A stretch of 30,784 nt of DNA from a virus (IMGVR_UViG_3300033064_000476:1-30784), one strand, 5' to 3'. Shown: positions 15,177-23,445, numbered from the stretch's first letter. Notes: generated by a model from the letters alone, not told the origin. A program made the numbers and translations.

Positions 15177-16397
15177 TTAAAATGTGAAAAAAGGTTGTTT
15201 TTTAGCTAAAGTTTCCATTTCGTGGTATCTTATAGCGTCAATAGCATGATTAAATTTGTCAATAGGCTTGTTTAACTTATCGTTTGTTTTCTTATCTTTT
15301 TTCCAAGTATATTTTTGCAATTCATCAATAACATTAATTGATTTTCTTGTAACCAAATAATTTTCTTCTTGCATTAATTGAATACCAAAGTTAATACTAT
15401 CAGCACCTTTTGAAACTCCTTGAATATTATTTATTCCTAACCTTTTTATTTCTTCGATACTTTTTGGCTCAGCACTATCGGCATAAACCATTATATCCGA
15501 TGGTAAATATTCAGCAATATCAGAATTGACTAATCCTTTTTTATAACACAACTCGTTTAATATTCTTTTATCATTGTATTTCCAGACTTCTATAATTGCG
15601 GTTGGATCATTTGAATATCCAAAATCCATTCCAATACCTAACAATACAGCTTCATCAGGTATAAAATCTATAATTTGCCAATTATCAAAAACAACTCCGT
15701 CTAAATTACCAACCATTCCAAGACCGTAAACTTTCCACTTATTCGCCCAGTAGCTTGATTTTATATTTTCTTCTTTAAATAATAACTCAAAAGGCAAATC
15801 AGGATTATGAAATCCTTTTACTTTATAATCTAATATAGAGTTTGTTTCGCTTTCTGACAAAAACTCATTATCTTCAAAGGTAAGTGTAATAAAGTTATTT
15901 TCGTTTATGTATTCATCACCCCAAAAAAGACTATCAGGGTTATAATCAATTATTGTTAATTTAGCACGTGAAATAAATTGAACAGCTGTATCAATATCCA
16001 TTTTATCTGCTTCATTGATATAAATTATATCTCTTCTAAAACCCTTACCAACATCATTTACATCAGCACCTAAAAAATCGATGTAACTTTCGTTATCAAA
16101 CTCATGCTTATTTTCAGACTTATTAAAATCACCAACACTAAAAACGCCCCAATCTTTTGCAATCTTTTTGTAATCGCGGATTACTGTTCGTTTCATTTTT
16201 GATAACTCTGAACTAATAACAGAAATCTCCTTTGTAGAAGACAAAAGAGATTGAATCAATAATTCTATAATCGAAACTGTTTTGGACGCTCCTTGACCTC
16301 CTCTAATAACAAAAACGCTTTCTTTTGGGTTCTTAAGTATAAGATCCAAAATTTTATAATATGCTTTTGAATATTTATATTTATGTCCTGTTTCCAA
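15177..16397 (-). CDS. terL: Terminase large subunit
   Basis: 406 aa, Terminase_3 (PBSX/SPP1-type). Walker A GGQGASKT at residues 33-40; Walker B DIIYINEAD at 123-131 with catalytic E129; a coupling-type segment TIIDYNPDS at 148-156. The nuclease domain shows Asp residues in GIGMDFGYSNDPTA (D258), YADSAEPK (D307) and NHAIDAIRY (D387), the RNase H-like triad. The start is a TTG codon at 16397, because a stop lies shortly upstream and the next Met (residue 68) falls after Walker A. It overlaps the small subunit by 17 nt. The enzyme packages DNA into proheads; a headful mechanism is likely for this family. Confidence 0.94.
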   Translation of the reverse strand: METGHKYKYSKAYYKILDLILKNPKESVFVIRGGQGASKTVSIIELLIQSLLSSTKEISVISSELSKMKRTVIRDYKKIAKDWGVFSVGDFNKSENKHEFDNESYIDFLGADVNDVGKGFRRDIIYINEADKMDIDTAVQFISRAKLTIIDYNPDSLFWGDEYINENNFITLTFEDNEFLSESETNSILDYKVKGFHNPDLPFELLFKEENIKSSYWANKWKVYGLGMVGNLDGVVFDNWQIIDFIPDEAVLLGIGMDFGYSNDPTAIIEVWKYNDKRILNELCYKKGLVNSDIAEYLPSDIMVYADSAEPKSIEEIKRLGINNIQGVSKGADSINFGIQLMQEENYLVTRKSINVIDELQKYTWKKDKKTNDKLNKPIDKFNHAIDAIRYHEMETLAKKQPFFTF

Positions 16398-16800
16398 TAT
16401 CTGGCAAATTTAAACCTCCTTCAATTTTTGTTTCTGTTTTTTCGACCAATGAATTTAATCGCTGAGTAATGCTAGGATTGTATATGCCAAGTAGACCTCC
16501 TGTAACCTGATTATTACGAATTTCTTTTTTTATATATGAACAGATAGTCACGAAGTCATTATAATATCCATCTTTATTTTCAAAATATTGATGAACAACG
16601 CCATAATTTTTATAGCAAAAAACTTCAAAACCATCCATTGTATAAGGCAACTTTAAAGCATCTTCCATTCTTTGACCTTCACGACCTACATATTGAACCT
16701 TAGTCCATTCACTAGCCTGAATTAACAAATCTTCTTTGTACAGTTTCCAAGCCAATTCCAATTCATCTGAAGTCTTAAATATTCTACTAGGGTGTGCCAT
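16381..16800 (-). CDS. terS: Terminase small subunit
   Basis: 139 aa from the ATG at 16800 (MAHPSRIFKTSDELELAWKL). A GTG further upstream would place the start inside the terminator stem and is rejected. Motifs RQGQRMEDALKLPYTMDGFE-like (here REGQRMEDALKLPYTMDG) and FCYKNYGVVHQYFENKDG, then IRNNQVTGGLLGIYNPSITQ, match Bacteroidota terminase small subunits, which bind the packaging site. The gene overlaps terL. A -7 box ends 4 nt before the ATG, which suggests a leaderless late transcript starting at terS. Confidence 0.85.
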   Translation of the reverse strand: MAHPSRIFKTSDELELAWKLYKEDLLIQASEWTKVQYVGREGQRMEDALKLPYTMDGFEVFCYKNYGVVHQYFENKDGYYNDFVTICSYIKKEIRNNQVTGGLLGIYNPSITQRLNSLVEKTETKIEGGLNLPDIGNRT

Positions 16801-16804
16801 AAAA

Positions 16805-16812
16805 CAAAGATA
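16805..16812 (-). promoter_or_regulatory. -7 box of the packaging/head operon promoter
   Basis: The minus strand reads TATCTTTG, an exact match to TAnnTTTG, ending 4 nt before the terS ATG. Transcripts from here would be leaderless. A TTG inside the hairpin loop lies 24 nt upstream, slightly long for a -33 box. Confidence 0.55.
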
Positions 16813-16848
16813 CAAAAAAACTGCATACACCTATGACAATGTATGCAG
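16813..16848 (-). terminator. Intrinsic terminator before terS
   Basis: A 9-bp perfect stem (16821-16829 with 16840-16848, ten-base loop) followed by seven T on the minus strand. It closes the early/replication unit ending with 16885..17385 and is directly followed by the terS promoter box. Confidence 0.85.
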
Positions 16849-16884
16849 CTAAAAACCAAATTAATTATGAGATTGTAAATATAG

Positions 16885-17385
16885 TTAAATTATTTTACAT
16901 TTTAACTTTTCTTCTGCTTCTTCTTTTGTTATTGTTGGTATTATTTCAGCCCATATTCCATCTTTAAAAATAACTCCACACCCCTTATTCCAAATTATAG
17001 AAAAATCATTATCGTTAATAAATAAATAATTAAATTTAAAATAGTCTTCAGAAACTGCGCTTTCAAACCAAACTCCTTCTTTAAAACCTCTCTTTAAAGC
17101 TTCATTTTTTAAAGCTATTTCAACTTCTTTGTCAGTTGCTACTTTATAAATTTCATCTACACTAATGCCTAAATTATCGTACCATTTACCAGACATAGTA
17201 AATCCATAAGATCCGCTATTATTTGATCTAGAATATTTACCTGAAAAATTAAACATAAATTTATCACCTAATTTATACCATTTACCAACTTCTAAATTAA
17301 CCTTAAATACTTCAGGAAACCAATCCCTAACGCATTCATTACCATCCGCTTCTAATTGCAATACTTGCTCTTTTGTAATTCTCAT
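16885..17385 (-). CDS. Phage hypothetical protein, 166 aa
   Basis: The sequence begins MRITKEQVLQLEADGN and is rich in aromatic residues: VGKWYKLGDKFMFNFSGKYS, SGKWYDNLG, EGVWFESAVSEDYFKF. It resembles a family of Bacteroidota phage proteins with repeated G.W(Y/F) strands and a C-terminal ITKEEAEEKL helix, whose function I do not know. It lacks Cys clusters and membrane segments. It is the last gene of the replication unit and ends before the terS terminator. A weak TATATTTA element lies over its 3' end. Confidence 0.7.
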   Translation of the reverse strand: MRITKEQVLQLEADGNECVRDWFPEVFKVNLEVGKWYKLGDKFMFNFSGKYSRSNNSGSYGFTMSGKWYDNLGISVDEIYKVATDKEVEIALKNEALKRGFKEGVWFESAVSEDYFKFNYLFINDNDFSIIWNKGCGVIFKDGIWAEIIPTITKEEAEEKLKCKII

Positions 17386-17402
17386 AATTTTGTTTTTAAT
17401 TT

Positions 17403-17477
17403 TTAATACCTAAACCCTGTTTTTCCACCAAATATAAAAAATGAAATTTTGTCGTAAATTCTTTCTAATGTTTTCAT
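17403..17477 (-). CDS. Possible micro-protein, 24 aa
   Basis: A very short frame from ATG 17477 to TAA 17403: it begins MKTLERIYDKISFFIF and ends in GFRY. It overlaps the VRR-NUC stop as ATGA, the same coupling used by real genes here, and TATATTTG lies 16 nt upstream. Amphipathic with a short hydrophobic centre. It could be real or chance; no homology is recognised. Confidence 0.35.
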   Translation of the reverse strand: MKTLERIYDKISFFIFGGKTGFRY

Positions 17478-17812
17478 AGTTTGTAATTTTTATCAAATAT
17501 ACATATTATTTTTCTAAAATCCTCTAAACTTCTAACTAAATAATAATTAAATCCCAATAATTCTACTTTGGATTGAAATTCAATCTGAGCGTCTGATTGT
17601 TTGCCTTTTTCTGTTTTAACTTCAAAGAAATAAGTTATCCCATTTGGCATCAATACTATCAAGTCGGCAACTCCTGCCATTTGACCTGTTTCCTTTAGCT
17701 TTTTAGCCTCCAAAATGTGTCTTGACCCTCCATTAGGCACGGAGAAAATTAAGCCCTTAAATTGGTTTTTATACCAGATCACGATTTGCTGTTGTATTTG
17801 ATCTTCTGTCAT
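17474..17812 (-). CDS. VRR-NUC domain nuclease
   Basis: 112 aa, the length of a stand-alone phage VRR-NUC protein (PF08774). The PD-(D/E)xK core is visible: GQMAGVADLIVL gives D50, YFFEVKTEKGKQS gives E64 and K66, and Q76 follows in QIEFQ; the N-terminal EDQIQQQIVIWYK helix carries the leading Glu/Gln. The family resolves or nicks branched DNA. Its location next to the candidate origin and downstream of the primase-helicase suggests a role in replication or recombination intermediates. Start ATG at 17812 is 19 nt from the nearest GGTNACC repeat. Confidence 0.88.
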   Translation of the reverse strand: MTEDQIQQQIVIWYKNQFKGLIFSVPNGGSRHILEAKKLKETGQMAGVADLIVLMPNGITYFFEVKTEKGKQSDAQIEFQSKVELLGFNYYLVRSLEDFRKIICIFDKNYKL

Positions 17813-17830
17813 TTTTTATAAATTTTTTGC

Positions 17831-18047
17831 GGTTACCTTTTTTAGGTTACCTTTTTTATTTTAAAACTATTTGAGATGTAAATAAATAATTATACCTATA
17901 AAAAAATATTAATACTCCCATACTCTTATGATAATATATAATATTTAGGTAACTTTATATAAATACTTTTTTAAGTCCTATTGTCATTGATTTTTTTAGG
18001 TTACCTTTTTTCTGTAAAAAAAGGTAACCTTTGCTAAAAAGGTAACC
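17831..18047 (-). repeat. GGTNACC repeat block with AT-rich core; candidate replication origin
   Basis: This 249-nt gene-free gap (17813-18061) holds five exact GGTNACC repeats starting at 17831, 17845, 17999, 18023 and 18041, plus a degenerate GGTAACT at 17948. All carry flanking T or A runs (AGGTTACCTTTTTT). Copies at 17998-18011 and 18017-18030 form a 14-bp perfect inverted repeat with a five-base loop. Between the two repeat groups lie about 145 nt of almost pure A/T. Orientation of the left group is opposite to the 18023/18041 copies. Iterons around an AT-rich unwinding region beside the primase-helicase gene fit an origin; this is inference. Confidence 0.55.
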
Positions 18048-18061
18048 TTTTTTGTTATAAA

Positions 18062-20233
18062 TCAAATAAAATGTTGGTTTTCTGTGTCAATTGTTATAAT
18101 TTTTTCAAATAAAACAAATCCTTTTTTTAATTCTCCATATATTTTTACTGGTTTATACTCCATTTTATTTCTAATATAAATCTTTCTTAAATCAAATTTG
18201 GTAAACTTTACGTTTGTATTTGAGAATATATTAAGTAATTCTCCCTTATTTAAAACTACTTTTTGATTAAAATAAGCGTCTTCTTTAAGAGAGTATCGAT
18301 TGAAAAATATGTCTTCAATCTCATCATTTTCGTAAAATTCGTCGTTTTCTGACTTCATTAATTCCAAGTCCTCTTCTTTACGAATTACCCACTCAAAACC
18401 ATCTAAAAACATTCTATACGCTTCGGCTAACATCGCATTTGAGTCAAAATTAATGCACGCATCGTAATCAATTGATTCTACTTTTATAGGTAGTAATCTT
18501 CTATTGCCTGTGGGATCTTTCAATATATCCAATTCGTTTGTACTACCTAAAAGAGATACTTTTCGCATTTCGCGACTATCATTAATGCCGTATGATTTTC
18601 TATCTACTGCTATTGACATATCGGAAACCGCTTTAAAATTCTTAACATCTTTGGCGCCAACTCCTCCGAATTCGTCATCATACATTATAATATTACGACA
18701 CATTCTAAATTTAAAATCCCGTGTTTCTTCTATTTTGCCTTCAACAAAATAATCCTGGAACTCTTTAGGTAAAATATGACGGCACCATGTTGTTTTTCCT
18801 ATTCCGTGCCTACCTCCGGCCAAAACTATTGTCAAAGGACTAACTTTGTCATTTACTTTTTTTCTATGAATGTTATTCATTAAACCAACTATCCAAGACG
18901 TAAAATAAGCAGCGTTAATATCTTTTTTAGGTTCAATTAAATCAATGTATGCCTTAATATATCCATCTCCTTTATACTCTAAATTTTCCAGATAATTGGT
19001 AACTTTGTTTTCGCTTTTTGTAACATAGCTATTTAGGCACTTCATTACTCTTTGGGGAGTTACATCTTGCTCGCAATATGCGCTGGCTTGTATTGATATT
19101 GTATTTAATGTCCTGTCATCTATGACACTACCTAATACTTCAATCAGTCCGTTAAATTGGTTGTAAATAGGCTGCCATTCTTGACTAACAAAACTAATTA
19201 CTTTGCTGTCTAAGTCCTCGCCTTGATCTTGTTTAAGAATATCATTACCAATTTTTATGATTTGTATTTCTAAATCGGTTGGCTTTTCAATTGGCTTTTT
19301 TGTGGCCTTAGATATTCTAACGCGTTCTATTGCATCTTTTGTGCTTTTACTTACCACATCGACTCCCTCCTCTTTTGCGTAGTGGTATAAAGTTGCGATT
19401 GTAATACCATCATTAGCACCTTTGCAAAATCGATTGTAATCGCGCTCTATTCTTTTGTGGTCGTATTTATCTCCACCGGCACAAATAGCATCGTAGTATT
19501 GAAATCCAGCAGAACCAAACTTACTAGCAATTGAAAATCCAATATCTAAATAACGCTTATAATCGCCTTGACATATATCTTTGCCTTTTAATTCATTTAT
19601 AATGCGACCAAAATCGTCCTCAGCAAATAAATAATCCTTTTTAGGTTTTTCTTTTGGTTTTTTGTAAGTACTAATAAACTTTTGACTACTTGGATTTTCG
19701 TAAATGTATGGATCATAAGATACAAACCTTGCGCGTGCTTCATCTTTACACGCCTGATCAATAGAAATATTGTAATTATCCAAATAGTACTGAGCCAAAT
19801 CGTAAAACGATTCTAAGAACTTTTTAGGATTAATTTTTACAAATATACAAACCCCTTTACCTCCAGCAGAACGATGAATAATACAAGTGTATTTATCTTG
19901 CTTTAATTCATTAAATAAATTTTCATCTACGTCGTCATCAATATCAGCCAAATAAAAACCGTTCATTTCAGCAATATTATTTTTTCCTCTTGTGTGTCCG
20001 GCTTTTATTGTGCAACATGCCGTAGCTAAAATTAAATTCCTTTTTGCGTCGCTGTATTCTTTGCCCTTTCCAAACTTTTGTAAAGCGTTTCTAACATCAA
20101 TAATTTCGTTTATGTACTTACCGGAACGAATATCGTTAACGTAATCCCTCAAGCTTATATCTGCTTCTAAAATGTGGCTTTTATTGCTAGAAATACTTGC
20201 AAATGTGCTTATTTTTATAGTGTTAAAGTCCAT
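18062..20233 (-). CDS. Primase-helicase: VirE_N, PriCT-like and VapE-like domains
   Basis: 723 aa. Residues 1-190 resemble the BT4734/VirE N-terminal domain, an AEP primase-polymerase relative: FYLADIDDD (D97, D99) and IIHRSAGGKGVCIFV (His120). Residues 225-290 resemble PriCT (YLDIGFSIASKFG, then DYNRFCKG and TIATLYHYA). Residues 440-640 are a VapE-type SF3/AAA helicase: Walker A GGRHGIGKTT (473-482), Walker B IIMYDDE (515-521), then GSTNELDILKDPTGNRRLLP. The protein should synthesise primers and unwind DNA at the phage origin, and the repeat block lies directly behind it. TAAATTTG, a -7 box match, ends 7 nt before the ATG. Confidence 0.88.
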   Translation of the reverse strand: MDFNTIKISTFASISSNKSHILEADISLRDYVNDIRSGKYINEIIDVRNALQKFGKGKEYSDAKRNLILATACCTIKAGHTRGKNNIAEMNGFYLADIDDDVDENLFNELKQDKYTCIIHRSAGGKGVCIFVKINPKKFLESFYDLAQYYLDNYNISIDQACKDEARARFVSYDPYIYENPSSQKFISTYKKPKEKPKKDYLFAEDDFGRIINELKGKDICQGDYKRYLDIGFSIASKFGSAGFQYYDAICAGGDKYDHKRIERDYNRFCKGANDGITIATLYHYAKEEGVDVVSKSTKDAIERVRISKATKKPIEKPTDLEIQIIKIGNDILKQDQGEDLDSKVISFVSQEWQPIYNQFNGLIEVLGSVIDDRTLNTISIQASAYCEQDVTPQRVMKCLNSYVTKSENKVTNYLENLEYKGDGYIKAYIDLIEPKKDINAAYFTSWIVGLMNNIHRKKVNDKVSPLTIVLAGGRHGIGKTTWCRHILPKEFQDYFVEGKIEETRDFKFRMCRNIIMYDDEFGGVGAKDVKNFKAVSDMSIAVDRKSYGINDSREMRKVSLLGSTNELDILKDPTGNRRLLPIKVESIDYDACINFDSNAMLAEAYRMFLDGFEWVIRKEEDLELMKSENDEFYENDEIEDIFFNRYSLKEDAYFNQKVVLNKGELLNIFSNTNVKFTKFDLRKIYIRNKMEYKPVKIYGELKKGFVLFEKIITIDTENQHFI

Positions 20234-20237
20234 AATT

Positions 20238-21593
20238 TTACAAATTTAATTTTTTAATTATTTCTACTAAGCAGCTTACTACAATTGAATTACCTGCCTG
20301 CCTATAAGCCTGAGAATCGCTGACATTCCACTTAAAATCCTCGTTAAAGTCCATCAAACGGAAACATTCTTTTGGGGTTAATCTTCTTATACGTTGTTTC
20401 GTTAATACAGCCTGATTGCAAGCCGTATCTAAAGTTTGGCTTACTCCTTTACCAACCCTTCCTCTACGAGTTTCTGAATTAGGGTTTGAGAAGTTTATAG
20501 AGTCGTTTTCTGTAGCTATATCGTAGCCCTTTGAGTTGTTGGCAGGAATCACAACTACATTGTCTTTCTGAACCGTAGTAAGTGCGTTTGAAGTTCCATT
20601 TTCGTTTATTTCAAGCATTTGTTCTGTTGGTAATCCTGATACTCTGCTTAATGGATTTTGTGGGTTACGACCTCTAATTGCTCCGATTTTAGTTTCTACA
20701 TACCCATTAGCGTAACCATGAGTTCCTGCACAAATATTAGGACTTGTTCCTTGTTCTGAGAAAACTTGACTTGCCTGTGTGTCTTGATTTATATAACCAA
20801 CTTTTATATAATTATCTGATTTACCAATTTTAGCTAATCTTGCCGTAAGAGTTGACGAAACTTCATCTTCTGTTTTAGGAATCATTGATTTCCAAATTCC
20901 ATTTCCTAAATCTTTATCGGTTGTTAATGATTTAATCATTTTATCACTCAAGAAATACTTTTCATCAACTTCACTTTCTAAAACGTCTTTCAATCTTTTT
21001 ACTAAATGGAAAGGTTTAGGAAAGCAAAAATTATTATCTACATCATCACGAATACCAATTATAAAAACTCTCTCTCTATTTTGGGGTACTCCGTAATGTT
21101 TAGCGTTCATAACCTGGTAATACACGTGATATTGAACGCTATTTTCGTGAGGGAATATTACGGGGTTTCCGTTAACGGTTCTACCTCCTAACATATCAAT
21201 CCAAGTTTTAAATGTTTTACCTCCGTTGTCAGAAAGTAAACCTTTTACATTTTCAAAAATGAAATATCTCGGATTGTTCTTCACAATAAATTCGTGAGAG
21301 TTGTAAAATAAAACTCCATTTGTAGAATCTTCTCCTTTACGTTTACCTGCTAAACTGAACGATTGACAGGGTGGCGAAGTCATAAATATATCTAATGATT
21401 CTTCGGGAATTTTACGATCATAAACATTCTCGGGATAGTAATCTGGATCTCCATAATTATACATATAAGTTTGCCTAGCGTATTTATCCATATCGCAAGC
21501 AAATTTCTTGTCTTGAGTAATTCCTAACCTTTTTAATGCTTGGTCAAACGCTCCAACACCGCTGAAATCTGAACCTGTTTTAATTTTTCTCAT
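20238..21593 (-). CDS. DNA (cytosine-5) methyltransferase
   Basis: 451 aa. Motif I DFSGVGAF (9-16), motif IV TSPPCQSFS (72-80) with catalytic Cys76, motif VI FIFENVKG (111-118), motif VIII QNRERVFIIG (171-180), motif IX RLTPKECFRLMDF and motif X RQAGNSIVV at the C-terminus. All catalytic motifs are present, so it should be active. The region of about residues 200-410 is the target recognition part and contains Asn/Gly-rich stretches. No cognate endonuclease is adjacent, so it is likely an orphan enzyme protecting phage DNA. The gene follows a small membrane protein by a 2-nt gap. Confidence 0.94.
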   Translation of the reverse strand: MRKIKTGSDFSGVGAFDQALKRLGITQDKKFACDMDKYARQTYMYNYGDPDYYPENVYDRKIPEESLDIFMTSPPCQSFSLAGKRKGEDSTNGVLFYNSHEFIVKNNPRYFIFENVKGLLSDNGGKTFKTWIDMLGGRTVNGNPVIFPHENSVQYHVYYQVMNAKHYGVPQNRERVFIIGIRDDVDNNFCFPKPFHLVKRLKDVLESEVDEKYFLSDKMIKSLTTDKDLGNGIWKSMIPKTEDEVSSTLTARLAKIGKSDNYIKVGYINQDTQASQVFSEQGTSPNICAGTHGYANGYVETKIGAIRGRNPQNPLSRVSGLPTEQMLEINENGTSNALTTVQKDNVVVIPANNSKGYDIATENDSINFSNPNSETRRGRVGKGVSQTLDTACNQAVLTKQRIRRLTPKECFRLMDFNEDFKWNVSDSQAYRQAGNSIVVSCLVEIIKKLNL

Positions 21594-21595
21594 AA

Positions 21596-21802
21596 TTAAT
21601 TCTTATTAAATAATCTTCTTACTAAATACCCTCTTATTATAGAAACGGCAAGAAATACAAAGGTTATTATTAAATTTTGCCCTATGCTTACAGTAATTTC
21701 AAGTAAGGGATATAAAATTACCTGTATTAAAATGGATGTACCAAGCCCTATAATAGTTTGGACAATGCTCTCAATAAATGATTTGTTTTTAGATTGTGTC
21801 AT
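21596..21802 (-). CDS. Small two-helix membrane protein (DUF7220-like)
   Basis: 68 aa. MTQSKNKSFIESIVQTIIGL followed by ILIQVILYPL and then GQNLIITFVFLAVSIIRGYL and RRLF: this matches a small protein found in many phages (S.iE...N...G...a...Q....P......s...n......FT..S..R.Y..RR.F). Two hydrophobic helices flank a short polar turn, with a basic C-terminus predicted inside. Function is not established. It overlaps the end of the DEAH helicase gene by 14 nt. Confidence 0.78.
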   Translation of the reverse strand: MTQSKNKSFIESIVQTIIGLGTSILIQVILYPLLEITVSIGQNLIITFVFLAVSIIRGYLVRRLFNKN

Positions 21803-23345
21803 ATTTAATTTTTTTATATTCTGTTATTATTTTACTGCAAAATGTATCATATCTTACTCTTTTACTATCGCTTAAATCTGAAAGTAATATTTTACGATAA
21901 TATGGAAATAGTAATTTTTTGAAGCGTAAATCTAAATTACCTTTTTCGACGTGGTAATTAAAGTCTTTTTCTGGGACTTCAAATTTACACAAAAAAGTAA
22001 CCCACTTTTGTTTTAATATCTTAAATGTTTCAAACTTTGTGTGTTCTTTGATTAGATGAAAATTAATGTCAATTGTCGGAGGTTCTAAATTTATTTTGCG
22101 CCCTTTTATAATAAATTCTTTTTGTTCCTTTTCCTCTTCCTCTTCAATCTCTTCTATTTCAATCTCATGACCGCAATTAAAACAAATTTTTTCTTTTTTT
22201 TCAAATGTAAATCCACAGCTATTGCACTCATGAGTATCGATTAAATAGCTTTTAATTTGCTTATCTAAAAATATTTTTTTCCAATCTCTCTCGTCTGAAA
22301 AATAACCGTGTGTATCATTGTTATTACCACCGTCGATTAATAAGAAATGCGGCTTTTCTACTTTTAAAGTATTACGAGCTCCGCGCCCTGCAATTTGAAT
22401 CCATAAAGATAATGACATTGTAGCGCGTGCCATTATTATAACCTCAACATCGCAAACATCAAAGCCTTTTGTAAAACAACCGGTGTTTATTAATACCGGA
22501 TCTCTTTCATTCCTAAACCATTCTACAATACCATCACGCTCTTTTGCGTCATTATTTACACTATCATAGGTTTTTACGTTTTGATCCATGAATAGCAAAT
22601 TGTAAATTGTATTTGTAGAAGTTGCGCTTGTAAAAATCATTGTTTTTTTACCCTCGCAAAGTTTGTCAAATGTTTTACGCAAAGCAGTTGTATAACTTTC
22701 GCTCTGGAATACTTCTTTAAGGCTGGCCGCTGTAAATTCGCCGCTTGCATCGGTTTTTAACGGCGTGCTATCAAATTCTATGTATTCATTTTTTTCCTTT
22801 GTTAAATAGCTGTTTTCCATTAGCCAGGATATAGGCTTACCGCAAACTATTGTATCATACCAGTCAGACATAGTTTCAACCGCGCTTGTAAATTCGTCTA
22901 TTTTGTATCTCTTTAATCTAACAGGAGTGGCTGTAAATCCAATTCTTTGGCAGTTTGGTAAAAACTCAAATAATTTATTGAACTCCCAAATATGGCATTC
23001 ATCAATTACGCAATAATCAAATAATGGTAATTTTTTGCGACGATTCCAAAGGCTCTTAACCATTGCTACAATTACTTTATTTTCTGGTATTACTTTGTTT
23101 CCAGCTAAAATACAACCTACGTCAATACCTTGCTTTTTAAACGTTTTAACGGTCTGATTTACCAAGTCTTCACTATCTACTAAAATAAGTGTTTTACTGT
23201 CTAAAATCGATACCAATTCTGTAAATACAACCGTTTTACCGCCTCCCGTACTTAGTTGAGCGCAAACACTATTGTTTGTTTTTAAAGCTGTCATAATTTC
23301 GTCTAAAAATTCCTTTTGATGTGGATATAAAGTTTTTTTGCTCAT
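21789..23345 (-). CDS. DEAH/DECH superfamily 2 helicase with zinc-binding C-terminal part
   Basis: 518 aa. Motif I STGGGKT (32-38), motif II DECH (115-118), motif III FTATP (137-141), motif V region FTKGFDV, motif VI QIAGRGAR (317-324). After the helicase core come CNSC..CFNC (C374, C377, C388, C391), a likely zinc ribbon, and an acidic run of Glu (about 394-411). The shape is that of phage-encoded RecG/SSL2-like helicases used in replication or recombination. Transcribed behind an unusual structured leader (23346-23445) with its own -7 box. Confidence 0.88.
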   Translation of the reverse strand: MSKKTLYPHQKEFLDEIMTALKTNNSVCAQLSTGGGKTVVFTELVSILDSKTLILVDSEDLVNQTVKTFKKQGIDVGCILAGNKVIPENKVIVAMVKSLWNRRKKLPLFDYCVIDECHIWEFNKLFEFLPNCQRIGFTATPVRLKRYKIDEFTSAVETMSDWYDTIVCGKPISWLMENSYLTKEKNEYIEFDSTPLKTDASGEFTAASLKEVFQSESYTTALRKTFDKLCEGKKTMIFTSATSTNTIYNLLFMDQNVKTYDSVNNDAKERDGIVEWFRNERDPVLINTGCFTKGFDVCDVEVIIMARATMSLSLWIQIAGRGARNTLKVEKPHFLLIDGGNNNDTHGYFSDERDWKKIFLDKQIKSYLIDTHECNSCGFTFEKKEKICFNCGHEIEIEEIEEEEEKEQKEFIIKGRKINLEPPTIDINFHLIKEHTKFETFKILKQKWVTFLCKFEVPEKDFNYHVEKGNLDLRFKKLLFPYYRKILLSDLSDSKRVRYDTFCSKIITEYKKIKYDTI

Positions 23346-23445
23346 AACTTTTATAAAATAAAAATGCCCATCATTTCAAGCGGGCAGGCTTTACTTTGAT
23401 GAGCTTCTTAAAATTTCTTATTTGTATCGAACCTGCCCGAACAAT
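23346..23445 (-). promoter_or_regulatory. Structured leader with competing stems before the helicase gene
   Basis: In the minus-strand RNA, CGGGCAGG (plus 23432-23439) is perfectly complementary to CCTGCCCG (23381-23388) across a 43-nt loop. The same CCTGCCCG segment can instead pair with TGGGCA (23365-23370), which is directly followed by TTTTTATTTT, a terminator-like tail. A third option nests AAGC/GCTT inside CATCA/TGATG with CTGCCC in the loop. Mutually exclusive pairings of this sort are typical of attenuators and riboswitches. No known family is recognised. Confidence 0.5.

Noticed and set aside
17998-18030. Terminator after the primase-helicase gene
   Set aside because: The 14-bp stem is strong, but on the minus strand it is followed by A, not T; in the plus direction T follows but no gene reads that way.
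17831-18047. CRISPR array or BstEII-type restriction cluster
   Set aside because: Repeat cores are only 7 nt, spacing is irregular (14 to about 100 nt) and orientation is inverted, so it is no CRISPR array; restriction avoidance would predict loss, not clustering, of such sites.
17474-21593. Restriction-modification system made of VRR-NUC and the m5C methyltransferase
   Set aside because: The two genes are separated by the primase-helicase and the repeat block, and stand-alone VRR-NUC proteins in phages are replication/recombination nucleases; no restriction partner is evident.
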